A stretch of 64,000 nt of DNA from Enterocloster bolteae (GCF_002234575.2 NZ_CP022464.2:496001-560000); one strand, 5' to 3'; shown: positions 41,601 through 50,425, counted from the stretch's first letter. Numbers and translations: made by a program. Notes: generated by a model from the sequence alone, not told the origin.

Positions 41601-41846
41601 TTCCTTTGTAAAGGAAAAACGGAACCTATTCCGGAGCTGTATCGCCAGTTTAATAAGGAAACTCGTGATGGAAAAAATATGGTTGTGTTCTCCAAACTAC
41701 TGGGCGATGCCATTGCATCTATTATCGAGGTCAAAGAAGAAAGTGATATTGACAGCTTTTTAGGCGGAGGTCAAATGAGTTTTCTTACAAATGAAATTAA
41801 AGGATTGGATGACTTTGAACTGATATGTTTCCTGGTTGTGCGATAA
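38610..41846 (+). CDS. PLD-like/SNF2-family helicase of the defence operon
   Basis: 1078 aa. The N-terminal 150 residues (LSVAAACFSIYAFQELKKEL..ELRFIFTSPTF) resemble the phospholipase D-like domain found ahead of some SNF2 proteins; the HKD catalytic motif is not visible, so it may be inactive. The helicase core follows: Walker A ADSVGLGKTFTALA (about 265-278), DESH box in LVVIDESHNFRNGGK (about 355), motif III MLSATPVNN, C-terminal core with IIIFTAFADTAQYLF, ATDCISEGQNLQDCDYLIN and RIIQRFGRIDRIGS (about 815). It is a DNA translocase rather than a classic type I HsdR: I see no clear nuclease motif. The first start (TTG at 38604) is rejected for the ATG at 38610, spaced 7 nt from AGGAG. Confidence 0.85.
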   Translation: MELINNTTKTLRDDLAVEIKQGSRLSVAAACFSIYAFQELKKELQGIDELRFIFTSPTFTTEKAKKEKREFYIPRLGRERSLYGTEFEVKLRNELTQKAIAKECAEWIRKKVTFKSNVTNENMMGFINLDDKNYMPINGFTTVDLGCERGNNAYNMVQKTEVPFSTAYIDLFDNLWNDTSKLQEVTDEVIENITAAYNENSPDFIYFVTLYNIFSEFLEDVSEDHLPNEATGFKESKIWSMLYNFQKDAVLAIISKLEKFNGCILADSVGLGKTFTALAVIKYYENRNKSVLVLCPKKLTNNWNTYKDNYVNNPIASDRLRYDVLYHTDLNRTHGKSNGLDLDRLNWSNYDLVVIDESHNFRNGGKLSGEDNEKENRYLKLLNKVIRKGVKTKVLMLSATPVNNRFNDLKNQLALAYEGNTDLIDDKLNTTKSIDEIFKNAQRAFNTWSKWDPADRTTENLLRMLDFDFFEVLDSVTIARSRKHIQKYYDTSDIGTFPTRLKPISLRPPLTSLKKAINYNEIYEQLTQLSLSIYTPTHFILPSKMEKYAEMYEDNKVNIGFTQANREQGIRRLTAINLMKRMESSVHSFNLTLKRIYSLIDSTIHSIDTYDKTSSVRLELTDISDIDEFDSEDQNGDELFTFGKKVKIDIGDMDYKSWRDSLAKDRDTLELLTLMVGDITPEYDSKLQELFQVIKNKLEHPINEGNKKIIIFTAFADTAQYLFDNVSKYVKDNFGQNTAMVSGSVEGRTTVPRLKSDLNTVLTCFSPISKDKHLLMPNDSTEIDFLIATDCISEGQNLQDCDYLINYDIHWNPVRIIQRFGRIDRIGSKNAFIQLVNFWPDVTLDEYIDLKAKVETRMKIVDMTATGDDNLLSDEEKTDLEYRKAQLKRLQEEVVDIEDMSTGISIMDLGLNEFRMDLLEYIKNHPDIDKAPFGLHSVAAASEETPAGVIYVLKNRSNSVNIDNQNRLHPFYMVYISNEGEVICDHLSPKQMLDKMRFLCKGKTEPIPELYRQFNKETRDGKNMVVFSKLLGDAIASIIEVKEESDIDSFLGGGQMSFLTNEIKGLDDFELICFLVVR

Positions 41847-41867
41847 CGCAGAAAGTGAGGTGGGACC

Positions 41868-42467
41868 ATGCTTGGATTGCCAAAGGCTACCGAATTAAGC
41901 ATGCAGCTTCCCAAGAATGCAATCTATGCAAAGTTCCAGATGAACACAGCAGAGAAAGCAAAGATAGACGCTGATATTTCAAGAATTACTATAGTCAATG
42001 AAGTATCCGCAGACAAGGTACATATTGCTGCGGGTGAACAGGTGAAGTCATTTTTCGTTCTTCTGGTGGCGCTGAAAAAGAAAGATTTTGATGATAGAAC
42101 GATTATCACCATTTCAAAACTGATTCCTCAGAATATGTTACTGGTGCTGGAATGTGGCGATGAAGCAAAACTTGCCACCTACCATACTAAGCTGATGCAG
42201 ACAGGATGGAAACGAAAAGAAGAACTGTCTGTTGAATTAAAGGGATTAAACATGGATGCCGTTTGGGAGAACATCATTGTTCAGATTGGCGGCATTACTG
42301 TGGAACAGGGTAACACACTGGATGAACAGATTGCGGTTGATGAGTACCGACATAAAATCGAAAAAGAGATTGCTAAGCTGGAAAAGCAAGCTCGTGCCGA
42401 AAAGCAGCCAAAGAAGAAGTTTGAGCTTGCGCAGCAGATAAAAAAGCTCAATGATGAATTGAGATAG
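41868..42467 (+). CDS. DUF4391-family protein
   Basis: 199 aa, recognised as the DUF4391 family (MLGLPKATELSMQLPKNAIYA start, FFVLLVALKKKDFDDRTIITIS, then LLVLECGDEAKLATYHTKL). C-terminal 50 residues are a charged coiled coil. The family is repeatedly found between an SNF2 helicase and type III methyltransferase genes; biochemical role unknown. AAAGTGAGGTGGGACC precedes the ATG, 21 bp after the helicase stop. Confidence 0.8.
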   Translation: MLGLPKATELSMQLPKNAIYAKFQMNTAEKAKIDADISRITIVNEVSADKVHIAAGEQVKSFFVLLVALKKKDFDDRTIITISKLIPQNMLLVLECGDEAKLATYHTKLMQTGWKRKEELSVELKGLNMDAVWENIIVQIGGITVEQGNTLDEQIAVDEYRHKIEKEIAKLEKQARAEKQPKKKFELAQQIKKLNDELR

Positions 42468-42485
42468 AAGAAGGGAGTTTTTGAT

Positions 42486-43361
42486 ATGTCAAGTGAGCAA
42501 TATCAACGGACGGTAAATAGCCTTGATAAGGAAATTGCTGATCTTGAAAAGAAAAAGGCAGCAAAGGACAGAGAAGTAGCTAATCTCCAAGGCAAAATTA
42601 ACACCTTGAAGAAAAGCATAAACAGCCATACTTCTGCATCTACACTTAACAGTAAAATGCGGCAGATTGCTATTCACGAATCTGATCAAGCAAAAAAAAG
42701 TCAGGATAGTGCTGATCTCGGAAAGAAGATTGCCGAAAAACGAAAGAAGCGTGCTGAAGCTTATTTGAGACTCCAAAAGGAGCAGCAAAACGAGCAAAAG
42801 AAACAGGATAAAGTCAACCAACAGATTCAGGCATCCTATGAAGCTCGGATAAAAGAACTTCAGCAGCAACTTTTGCAGCCGGTAGTTACAACAACTACTA
42901 CCCCAATAGCAGCTGATGAAGAATATGATGTGTTTGTGTCCCACGCATACGAGGATAAAGAATCATTTGTTGACGAGTTTGTAGAAGCGTTGCGAAATCA
43001 AGAACTTAAAGTATGGTATGACATGGACAAGCTCAAATGGGGCGACTCGATGCGTGAGAAAATTGACAGAGGACTGGCAAAATCAAGATATGGTGTCGTC
43101 ATTCTCTCACCTAACTACATTGCCGAACATAAATACTGGACAAAAGCGGAGCTGAATGGACTTTTTCAAGTCGAAACTGTCAATGGAAAAACCATTCTTC
43201 CAATATGGCACAACCTGACGAAAAAGCAGGTTGTTGAGTACAGCCCTATCATAGCAGACCGCAAGGCTATGACTACGGCTTTAATGACTCCCGAAGAAAT
43301 AGCCGCAGAATTGAAGGAATTATTTACAGCTGAAGATACGGAGGACGAAAACAATGGATAA
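42486..43361 (+). CDS. Coiled-coil TIR-domain protein
   Basis: 291 aa. Residues 1-130 form a long Lys/Glu/Gln-rich coiled coil; residues 146-275 are a TIR domain: YDVFVSHAYEDKESFVDEF, LKVWYDMDKLKWGDSMREKI, YGVVILSPNYI, YWTKAELNGLF. Glu222 in WTKAELN is at the position of the catalytic Glu of NAD-cleaving TIR domains, so NADase activity on sensing infection is plausible (inference). It stands between DUF4391 and mod; its stop overlaps the mod start by 8 bp. TIR proteins are not part of standard type III restriction systems. Confidence 0.88.
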   Translation: MSSEQYQRTVNSLDKEIADLEKKKAAKDREVANLQGKINTLKKSINSHTSASTLNSKMRQIAIHESDQAKKSQDSADLGKKIAEKRKKRAEAYLRLQKEQQNEQKKQDKVNQQIQASYEARIKELQQQLLQPVVTTTTTPIAADEEYDVFVSHAYEDKESFVDEFVEALRNQELKVWYDMDKLKWGDSMREKIDRGLAKSRYGVVILSPNYIAEHKYWTKAELNGLFQVETVNGKTILPIWHNLTKKQVVEYSPIIADRKAMTTALMTPEEIAAELKELFTAEDTEDENNG

Positions 43362-45381
43362 ATTGAAGATGCACACGCCCAACAAGGCGGATGAGAATTT
43401 CAAGAAGCTGGCGGTGTTGTTTCCCAATGCTGTGACAGAGACGATAGACGAAAACGGCGAAGTGGTTCGTGCCATTGATAAGGATGTGCTGATGCAGGAA
43501 ATCTCCTGCACGGTGGTGGATGGCAATGAGGAACGCTATCAGTTCACTTGGCCGGACAAGAAGAAAACCGTTTTGCTTGCCAATGCACCACTCAACAAGA
43601 CACTCCGCCCTTGCCGTGAGGAAAGTGTGGACTTTGACAACACTGAAAACCTCTATATTGAGGGCGATAATCTGGAAGTGCTGAAACTTTTGCAGGAAAC
43701 TTATCTTGGCAAAATAAAGATGATTTATATCGATCCTCCGTATAATACCGGACATGACTTTGTATATGAAGACGATTTTTCTCAAAGTTCCAACGAGTAT
43801 CTTTCTAATAGTGGGCAGTTTGATGATGCAGGAAATCGTCTTGTTGCTAATACAGAAAGCAACGGTAGGTTTCATACCGATTGGCTGAACATGATGTACC
43901 CACGCTTGAGACTTGCGAAGGATTTGCTGACGGAGGATGGTGTTATTTTCATCAGTATTGATGATAATGAACAATGCAATTTAGTTAAACTTTGTGACGA
44001 AGTGTTCGGTGCTGAAAATTGCATTGGACCAATCATTCAGAATAAACAGAATGCAAAGAATGACACTGTGAATATTCAGAAAAACCATGAGTTTATTCTC
44101 GTGTACCGCAAAAGTAGTAATTCTATAAATGGAAGCATTGCAGCGACCTTAAGTCGCAAGGTAATTACTTATAGAAATGCGTATGAGGATGATGGAAGAT
44201 TTTATTATCTGAATGATCCAATAACAACCAGAGGTGAAGGTGGAACCTTAAATGCACGTCCAAACTTAGGATATACAGTGTACTATAACCCTGAAACAAA
44301 GGATAAAATTGCAGTTGCTGACTACAATGTAACTTTAGCAAAAACCTCTAATGATGAGGGGGAAATTTATACAACTGACAACGAATTACTTTGTAAAGGT
44401 TATGTTGCTATTCGTCCTCCTCGTGTAAGAGGAAAACTTGGTTGTTGGACATGGGCATTAGAAAAATTTAATGCACAGAAAGATGAAATAATCATAACTG
44501 GCAAGCCGGGTTCTTATGCAGTTAGAAAACGCACCTTTGTAAAAAAAGAAGATATTGTGACGGTAGATGGAAAAATGCAGTATACCGCCTCTTCTATGAC
44601 AAATTCAAGGAGTATTTTGGACTTTTCAACAAATGATGGTACAAATACACTAAATACAGTCTTAGGGAAAAATGCAGTCTTTAGTAACCCCAAAAATCTT
44701 GAGATGATAAAGTATTTGATTCAACTTGTAGCAGATAAATCGTTTATCGTTTTAGATTTCTTTTCTGGTTCTGCAACGACTGCACACGCTGTAATGCAGG
44801 CTAATGCGGAAGATGGTGGAAAACGCCGCTTTATTATGGTGCAGATTTCAGAAGAAACAGAAGATAAATCTGATGCATATAAGGCGGGGTATAAAACGAT
44901 TTGCGAAATCGGCAAAGAACGCATTCGCCGTGCAGCAAAGAAAATTGCAGAGGAAAATCCCGATGCAAAGTTTGACAGTGGTTTCCGTGTCCTCAAGTGC
45001 GATACCTCCAACATGAAGGATGTCTACTACAGCCCCGCTGATTTCGATATGAACCTGCTGGATATGATGGCAGACAACATCAAGGAGGACAGAACCCCGG
45101 AGGCTCTGCTGTTCCAGGTGATGCTGGATTTGGGTGTTGAACTTTCCAGCAAGATTGAAGAAACTACCATTGCCGGCAAGAAGGTCTTTGATGTAGCGGA
45201 CGGTTTCTTGATTGCCTGCTTTGATAAGGATGTCAATGAGGAAACCATCAAGGCAATCGCACAGAAGCAGCCTTACTATTTCGTAATGCGTGACAGCTCC
45301 CTGGCAAGCGACAGTGTTGCTACCAATTTTGAGCAGATTTTTGCAACCTACAGTCCTGACACAGTAAGGAAGGTGCTGTAA
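43354..45381 (+). CDS. mod: Type III DNA methyltransferase (Mod), beta class
   Basis: 675 aa. Motif IV IYIDPPYNTGHDF at about 125-137 comes before the AdoMet motif I VLDFFSGSATTAHAV at about 465, the order of beta-class N6-adenine (or N4-cytosine) methyltransferases of type III systems. The region in between and the middle third hold the target recognition domain (about 230-420), AT-rich in DNA. It methylates one strand of an asymmetric site and, with Res, forms the restriction complex. Translation is coupled to the TIR gene. Confidence 0.92.
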   Translation: MDKLKMHTPNKADENFKKLAVLFPNAVTETIDENGEVVRAIDKDVLMQEISCTVVDGNEERYQFTWPDKKKTVLLANAPLNKTLRPCREESVDFDNTENLYIEGDNLEVLKLLQETYLGKIKMIYIDPPYNTGHDFVYEDDFSQSSNEYLSNSGQFDDAGNRLVANTESNGRFHTDWLNMMYPRLRLAKDLLTEDGVIFISIDDNEQCNLVKLCDEVFGAENCIGPIIQNKQNAKNDTVNIQKNHEFILVYRKSSNSINGSIAATLSRKVITYRNAYEDDGRFYYLNDPITTRGEGGTLNARPNLGYTVYYNPETKDKIAVADYNVTLAKTSNDEGEIYTTDNELLCKGYVAIRPPRVRGKLGCWTWALEKFNAQKDEIIITGKPGSYAVRKRTFVKKEDIVTVDGKMQYTASSMTNSRSILDFSTNDGTNTLNTVLGKNAVFSNPKNLEMIKYLIQLVADKSFIVLDFFSGSATTAHAVMQANAEDGGKRRFIMVQISEETEDKSDAYKAGYKTICEIGKERIRRAAKKIAEENPDAKFDSGFRVLKCDTSNMKDVYYSPADFDMNLLDMMADNIKEDRTPEALLFQVMLDLGVELSSKIEETTIAGKKVFDVADGFLIACFDKDVNEETIKAIAQKQPYYFVMRDSSLASDSVATNFEQIFATYSPDTVRKVL

Positions 45382-46680
45382 TTGAAGCAAATTACCGAAA
45401 TAACACGGAGAGATATATTCTCATTATTCATATATGGCATGGATATAGAGGAATTCTTTGATAACAAACGAATCCAATATGGATATTGTGGCAGACTGAG
45501 CGAGCTTGACTTTCTAAAACGAATTTATGATCTCAAATCTTTGCCAAGCTTTGATGACCGTTTTGATGATGCTGAAGGTGATATTTGGCAACATACAGTA
45601 AACAACAATGACTATGAAGAAGGTTGGATATTTGAGGATGACCGTTTTGAGTTGTTAAACGGTGATGACGAGGTATTGTTGAAATTTCTATGTGCCGTAT
45701 TTCACCCTGCTGTAAGAACAGAGTCCGGATATTGGAAAGAATTTTTGGGTGAGGTAAATGGTCTTCTTCAGAATGATGGTTACGAACTATATCCCGAAAG
45801 CAAAATTTCGGGACGTGATGTATATGGATGGCGTAAGCATGATCTGGAGGAGAGCTCTTTATTTGTCCCTTTTTCTCAGAGAAATGAGCAAGACATTAAA
45901 GAAAAAAAACTCAAACTTTCCCTGAATATGAAAACTCGAAACCAGATATATAAGCTCATCGAAAAACACTCTACTGTTTATCGCGAAACTGATGAAACCG
46001 GATGGGGGTATGATATTAAAACGAGTGAATGTGTCTTTCGTGATATGTCACAGTTTTATAAACCGAAATGCTTTGACGTAAAGAATAATTACATAGAGAC
46101 ATCAAGTATGGAAGAATTTATTCTGCACAATTATCCATTCTATGTTTTTGATGCTATTGAGCTGTATGAGAAGTATAATGCCGACAGTGATTATACTGCC
46201 CAGATGAATATGATTTTTAAGTTAAACTCTGTACCGTACAAACTGGAACAAGGACGAATTGTCAGTACTCTTGAAATTGCTATTGACCCTAAAATTTTAG
46301 CCAAGATTCCAGAAAAAGGGTTGAAGGAATTATTAAGCGAGGCTGACGCATATTACCGTTCTGAAAATAAACAAATAGCTGTTGAGAAAATTTGGGATGC
46401 ATTTGAACGGCTAAAAACTTACTATTCTCCTACACTTAATAAAGCACAATCAGCAGATAAAATTATTGATAATATGAGCAATTCTGAACCGAACTACAAA
46501 GAATTATATGAAGCCGAATTCAAGGCGTTAACAAGCATTGGAAATAGCTTCAGAATACGTCATCATGAAACAACAAAGGTTGATATAACAGACAATCGAC
46601 AATATGACTATTTTTATAAACGTTGTCTTGCGTTGGTTTCTGTCGCTATCCTATATTTGGAGGGAGGAATAAACGCATGA
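45382..46680 (+). CDS. AbiJ-like abortive infection protein
   Basis: 432 aa. The N-terminal third (ITRRDIFSLFIYGMDIEEFF, RLSELDFLKRIYDLKSLPS, ELYPESKISGRDVYGWR) matches the AbiJ-NTD3 type domain as I recall it; the C-terminal 120 residues (EADAYYRSENKQIAVEKIWD to RHHETTKVDI) match the Abi C-terminal domain with a conserved R-H-H motif as in HEPN-like RNases. Predicted toxin-like effector acting on phage infection. TTG start directly after the mod stop; the stop overlaps the res start by ATGA. Confidence 0.75.
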   Translation: MKQITEITRRDIFSLFIYGMDIEEFFDNKRIQYGYCGRLSELDFLKRIYDLKSLPSFDDRFDDAEGDIWQHTVNNNDYEEGWIFEDDRFELLNGDDEVLLKFLCAVFHPAVRTESGYWKEFLGEVNGLLQNDGYELYPESKISGRDVYGWRKHDLEESSLFVPFSQRNEQDIKEKKLKLSLNMKTRNQIYKLIEKHSTVYRETDETGWGYDIKTSECVFRDMSQFYKPKCFDVKNNYIETSSMEEFILHNYPFYVFDAIELYEKYNADSDYTAQMNMIFKLNSVPYKLEQGRIVSTLEIAIDPKILAKIPEKGLKELLSEADAYYRSENKQIAVEKIWDAFERLKTYYSPTLNKAQSADKIIDNMSNSEPNYKELYEAEFKALTSIGNSFRIRHHETTKVDITDNRQYDYFYKRCLALVSVAILYLEGGINA

Positions 46681-49600
46681 AATTTAACTTTAAGATACAG
46701 CAATACCAAACCGATGCCGTCGATGCGGTTGTAAAGATATTCCAAGGGCAGGGATATCACGATAAAATCAGCTATATCCGAGATGTTGGCAAACAGCAGG
46801 AAAATCAGCAGATGCGGTTGAATGTGGATATGGATCAGCAATATTCTCTCGATATGGGAGAATCTCATCAGCTGAATATCTACGATATGGATGATGATAC
46901 TGGGTACAAAAATGAAGTGATAGAGCTGTCTGATGAACAGCTGTTAATCAACATTCAAAAGCTTCAAAGCCAGAACAATATCAAGCAATCCAAATCACTT
47001 GTAAAGGATTTGGGCAGATGCAGCCTTGATATCGAAATGGAGACCGGAACCGGTAAGACCTATGTGTATATCAAGACTATGTTCGAGCTGAACAAGAAGT
47101 ACGGCTGGAGTAAGTTCATTGTGGTGGTGCCTTCGATTGCCATTCGTGAGGGTGTCAAAAAGACTTTTGAAATTACTGCGGACCATTTTATGGAGCATTA
47201 CGGAAAGAAAGCCCGTTTCTTCGTCTACAACAGCTCTAATTTGAATCAGCTGGATAACTTTTCTTCCAATGCCGGCATCAATGTAATGATTATCAATACG
47301 CAGGCGTTTGCGTCTTCCCTGAAAGAAGATGGAAGAAGCAAAGAAGCCCGTATCATTTACTCTAAGCGTGATGAATTTGGCTCTCGCCGTCCGATTGATG
47401 TTATCAAGGCGAACAGACCAATCATTATTCTGGATGAGCCGCAGAAAATGGGTGGAGCTGTTACCCAGAAGGCTCTGAAGAACTTTAACCCTCTGTTTAC
47501 CCTGAACTATTCTGCGACCCACGCTGTGAAGCATAACACCGTTTATGTATTGGATGCTCTGGATGCTTTCAACAAGCGTTTGGTTAAGAAAATTGAAGTT
47601 AAGGGATTTGAAGTGAAAAACTTCCGTGGAACAGACATCTATCTATTCCTGGAGCAGATTGTTCTTTCTTCTAAGAAACCGCCAATGGCTCGTATTGAGC
47701 TGGAAATCGGTTATAACAAGTCCATTAACCGTGAGACCCGTATGCTTGGTGTTGGCGATGACCTTTACTATGTATCTCAGGAAATGGAGCAGTACAAGGG
47801 ATATACAATCTCAGATATTGACCCGTTCCGTGGAACTGTTACCTTTACCAATGGAGAAACAATCCAAACCGGTGAGGTTTCCGGTGATGTGTCCGAGTCA
47901 GATATGCGTAGAATTCAGATTCGTGAGACTATTCTTTCTCATTTTGAGAAGGAAGAAAAGCTGTTCAACATGGGAATTAAGTCACTTTCTCTATTCTTTA
48001 TTGATGAGGTTGCCAAGTATCGTCAATATGATGCTGATGGTAATGAAGTGCTTGGAGAATATGGACAGATGTTTGAGCAGGAATATCTGAATGTGATGAA
48101 CGAGTACATTACGGTATTTGATACACCTTATCAGAAATATCTGAAATCCACTTGCAGTGATGTTTCTGCCGTACACAAAGGTTATTTCAGTATTGATAAA
48201 AAGACCGGTCACAGCATTGACAGTCAGCTGAAGTGTGGCAGTGAATTTTCGGATGATATCTCTGCCTATGACCTGATTTTGAAAAATAAAGAGCGTTTGC
48301 TTTCTTTTGAAGAACCGACTCGCTTTATCTTCTCGCACTCCGCACTGCGTGAAGGTTGGGATAACCCGAATGTTTTCCAGATTTGTACGCTGAAACATTC
48401 TGACAGCCAAACAGCGAAGCGTCAGGAAGTTGGTCGTGGTCTGCGTCTTTGTGTAAACCAGCATGGTAACCGTATGGATGCAGAAAGCTGCGGTGACAGT
48501 GTTCATGACATCAATATGTTGACGGTTATTGCCAGTGAAAGCTATAAAGGCTTTGTTGCCGATCTCCAGAGTGATATTAAAACAGTCCTCTATGATAGAC
48601 CTACTACGGCAAGCAGTGAATACTTTAATGGTAAATATGTTAAGGTGGATGGAACACCGACGCTTATTGACAAAAACGCAGCAGATGCCATTGAGTTCTA
48701 TCTGATCAGCAATAGTTATGTGGATATGAAGCGTAAGGTTACAGACAAGTATCGTACCGATATGAAGATGGGAACTGTTGCTCCGCTGCCGGAAGAAATC
48801 CAGCCAATGGCAGAAGGTATTCATACCTTGATTCAATCCATTTATGATGACAGTGTTCTCAAGGATATGTTTACCGATGGTCACGAGACAAAGGTGAAAG
48901 ATAATCCGCTGAATGATAACTTTGCAAGAGCTGAGTTCCAGGCACTGTGGAAGCAGATCAATCATAAGTATGCTTATACCGTTGAGTTTGACAGCAATGA
49001 GCTGATTCGTAAGTCTATTGACCATATCAATGAAAAATTATTTGTTGCAGAACTGCAATATACCACAACGGTTGGCAGACAGAAAGCAAAAATGGATGAA
49101 TATGAGGTTGGTCGTGGTGATTCTTTTGTAAGAGAAAGCTCTGGAACTTATACGTTAAAACATACTCAGACGAGTCAGATTAAATACGATCTCATAGGAA
49201 AAGTTTCTGAAGGCACAGTATTAACACGTAAAACGGTAGCTGCTATTTTGAAAGGCTTACGAGTAGATAAACTCTATATGTTTAAGAATAATCCGGAAGA
49301 GTTTATCTCCAAGGTGATTAAGCTTATTAAAGAGCAGAAAGCCACAATGATTGTTGAGCATATTTCTTATGACCAGATTGATGGAGAGTATGACAGCACA
49401 ATCTTTACGGCAGAAAAGAGTGCCCAGACCTTTGATAAGGCATTTCGAGCAAACAAGGCAATTCAGGATTATGTGTTTACAGATGGTTCTGCTGAAAAGA
49501 GTATAGAGCGTCGTTTTGTAGAGGACTTGGATGCCGCACAAGAGGTTTGTGTTTATGCGAAACTTCCGAAAGGATTTCATATTCCAACTCCGGTAGGCAA

Positions 49601-49823
49601 TTATTCTCCAGACTGGGCGATTGCATTCTATGAGGGGACTGTAAAGCACATTTTCTTTGTTGCCGAAACAAAGGGTACTATGGATAGCTTGAATCTCAGA
49701 CCGATTGAACAGGCGAAAATTTCTTGCGCTAAAAAGTTGTTCAACGAAATGTCTACAAGCAATGTGAAATATCATGACGTAGACAGCTATCAGAATCTAC
49801 TGAATGTGATGAAGTCTTTGTAG
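46677..49823 (+). CDS. res: Type III restriction enzyme, Res subunit
   Basis: 1048 aa. SF2 helicase/ATPase: Walker A METGTGKTYVYIKTM (about 122), DEPQ box IILDEPQKMGG (about 250; type III enzymes have this in place of DEAH), SATH motif LNYSATHAVKH, and motif VI AKRQEVGRGLRLC (about 580). C-terminal PD-(D/E)xK endonuclease: NYSPDWAIAF (about 977) and FVAETKG (about 996). Translocates and cuts when two inversely oriented unmodified sites meet. GGAGGGAATAAACGC precedes the ATG; an upstream frame opening at 46623 is rejected. Last gene of the operon. Confidence 0.93.
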   Translation: MKFNFKIQQYQTDAVDAVVKIFQGQGYHDKISYIRDVGKQQENQQMRLNVDMDQQYSLDMGESHQLNIYDMDDDTGYKNEVIELSDEQLLINIQKLQSQNNIKQSKSLVKDLGRCSLDIEMETGTGKTYVYIKTMFELNKKYGWSKFIVVVPSIAIREGVKKTFEITADHFMEHYGKKARFFVYNSSNLNQLDNFSSNAGINVMIINTQAFASSLKEDGRSKEARIIYSKRDEFGSRRPIDVIKANRPIIILDEPQKMGGAVTQKALKNFNPLFTLNYSATHAVKHNTVYVLDALDAFNKRLVKKIEVKGFEVKNFRGTDIYLFLEQIVLSSKKPPMARIELEIGYNKSINRETRMLGVGDDLYYVSQEMEQYKGYTISDIDPFRGTVTFTNGETIQTGEVSGDVSESDMRRIQIRETILSHFEKEEKLFNMGIKSLSLFFIDEVAKYRQYDADGNEVLGEYGQMFEQEYLNVMNEYITVFDTPYQKYLKSTCSDVSAVHKGYFSIDKKTGHSIDSQLKCGSEFSDDISAYDLILKNKERLLSFEEPTRFIFSHSALREGWDNPNVFQICTLKHSDSQTAKRQEVGRGLRLCVNQHGNRMDAESCGDSVHDINMLTVIASESYKGFVADLQSDIKTVLYDRPTTASSEYFNGKYVKVDGTPTLIDKNAADAIEFYLISNSYVDMKRKVTDKYRTDMKMGTVAPLPEEIQPMAEGIHTLIQSIYDDSVLKDMFTDGHETKVKDNPLNDNFARAEFQALWKQINHKYAYTVEFDSNELIRKSIDHINEKLFVAELQYTTTVGRQKAKMDEYEVGRGDSFVRESSGTYTLKHTQTSQIKYDLIGKVSEGTVLTRKTVAAILKGLRVDKLYMFKNNPEEFISKVIKLIKEQKATMIVEHISYDQIDGEYDSTIFTAEKSAQTFDKAFRANKAIQDYVFTDGSAEKSIERRFVEDLDAAQEVCVYAKLPKGFHIPTPVGNYSPDWAIAFYEGTVKHIFFVAETKGTMDSLNLRPIEQAKISCAKKLFNEMSTSNVKYHDVDSYQNLLNVMKSL

Positions 49824-49904
49824 ATTTATTTGTAGATACCATTTATAGCTGTTTGCGAAAAAAAAGTTATCATTTGCTTGAGGAAGAATAGAAAGTATAT
49901 TAGA

Positions 49905-49940
49905 TTAGGCGGCCAATAGTGTAATTGGTCGCCTAATTTT
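49905..49940 (+). terminator. Terminator of the defence operon, cut by IS66
   Basis: TTAGGCGGCCAAT (49905-49917) pairs with ATTGGTCGCCTAA (49924-49936), one G-U pair, followed by TTTT. The T tract is also the first half of the 8-bp target duplication of the IS66 copy. Confidence 0.88.
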
Positions 49941-49944
49941 ATCA
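49937..49944 (+). repeat. IS66 target site duplication, left
   Basis: TTTTATCA, repeated exactly at 52566-52573. Eight base pairs is the known duplication length of the IS66 family. Confidence 0.92.
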
Positions 49945-50071
49945 GTAAATGCTCCATAATCCGTGGGCTGACTTGCGACTGATTTTATGTGATGATAATC
50001 TCATCAAATCTACTTAGAAAACTCCATAAACTTTGACTGGAGTTTTCTAAGTTTCAAAGGAGATTTCAAGT

Positions 50072-50425
50072 ATGAATGAAGTAATGCAGGTTCGTGCGGC
50101 CAGTTGGACCGCAATGATCAAACAACGCAGCGATAGCGGTCTGACCATCAAAGAATGGTGTGCCGCCAACGGAATCCAGGAGTCAGTCTATTATTACCGG
50201 CTAAACCGGTTGAGAAAAATGGCATTGAATGCTTGTGAAACACCGGATCCTACAAAGGATCATGATCCTTCTGGCACATTTGCGCAGATATCAGTTGCTT
50301 CTACTGTACAGACTTCAAATGCAGCAATCCGCATTCGCCGTGGTGATACTGTTATGGAAGTGAGCAGAGATGCACCGGACCGCATCCTCTCTTTTTTGAA
50401 AGAGGTGATGTTCCGTGCTCTCTGA
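50072..50425 (+). CDS. tnpA: IS66 TnpA
   Basis: 117 aa, the HTH-containing accessory protein of IS66 elements: SWTAMIKQRSDSGLTIKEWCAANG then ESVYYYRLNRLRK. Needed for transposition together with TnpB. AAAGGAGATTTCAAGT precedes the ATG. The C-terminal end overlaps tnpB by 11 bp. Confidence 0.9.
   Translation: MNEVMQVRAASWTAMIKQRSDSGLTIKEWCAANGIQESVYYYRLNRLRKMALNACETPDPTKDHDPSGTFAQISVASTVQTSNAAIRIRRGDTVMEVSRDAPDRILSFLKEVMFRAL

Noticed and set aside
38610..49823. Type I restriction system (HsdR/M/S)
   Set aside because: There is no specificity subunit; the methyltransferase has beta-class order and Res carries the DEPQ box of type III enzymes.
38610..49823. DISARM or BREX system
   Set aside because: No DrmB/DUF1998, BrxL, PglZ or BrxC proteins; only the SNF2 and PLD-like parts are reminiscent.
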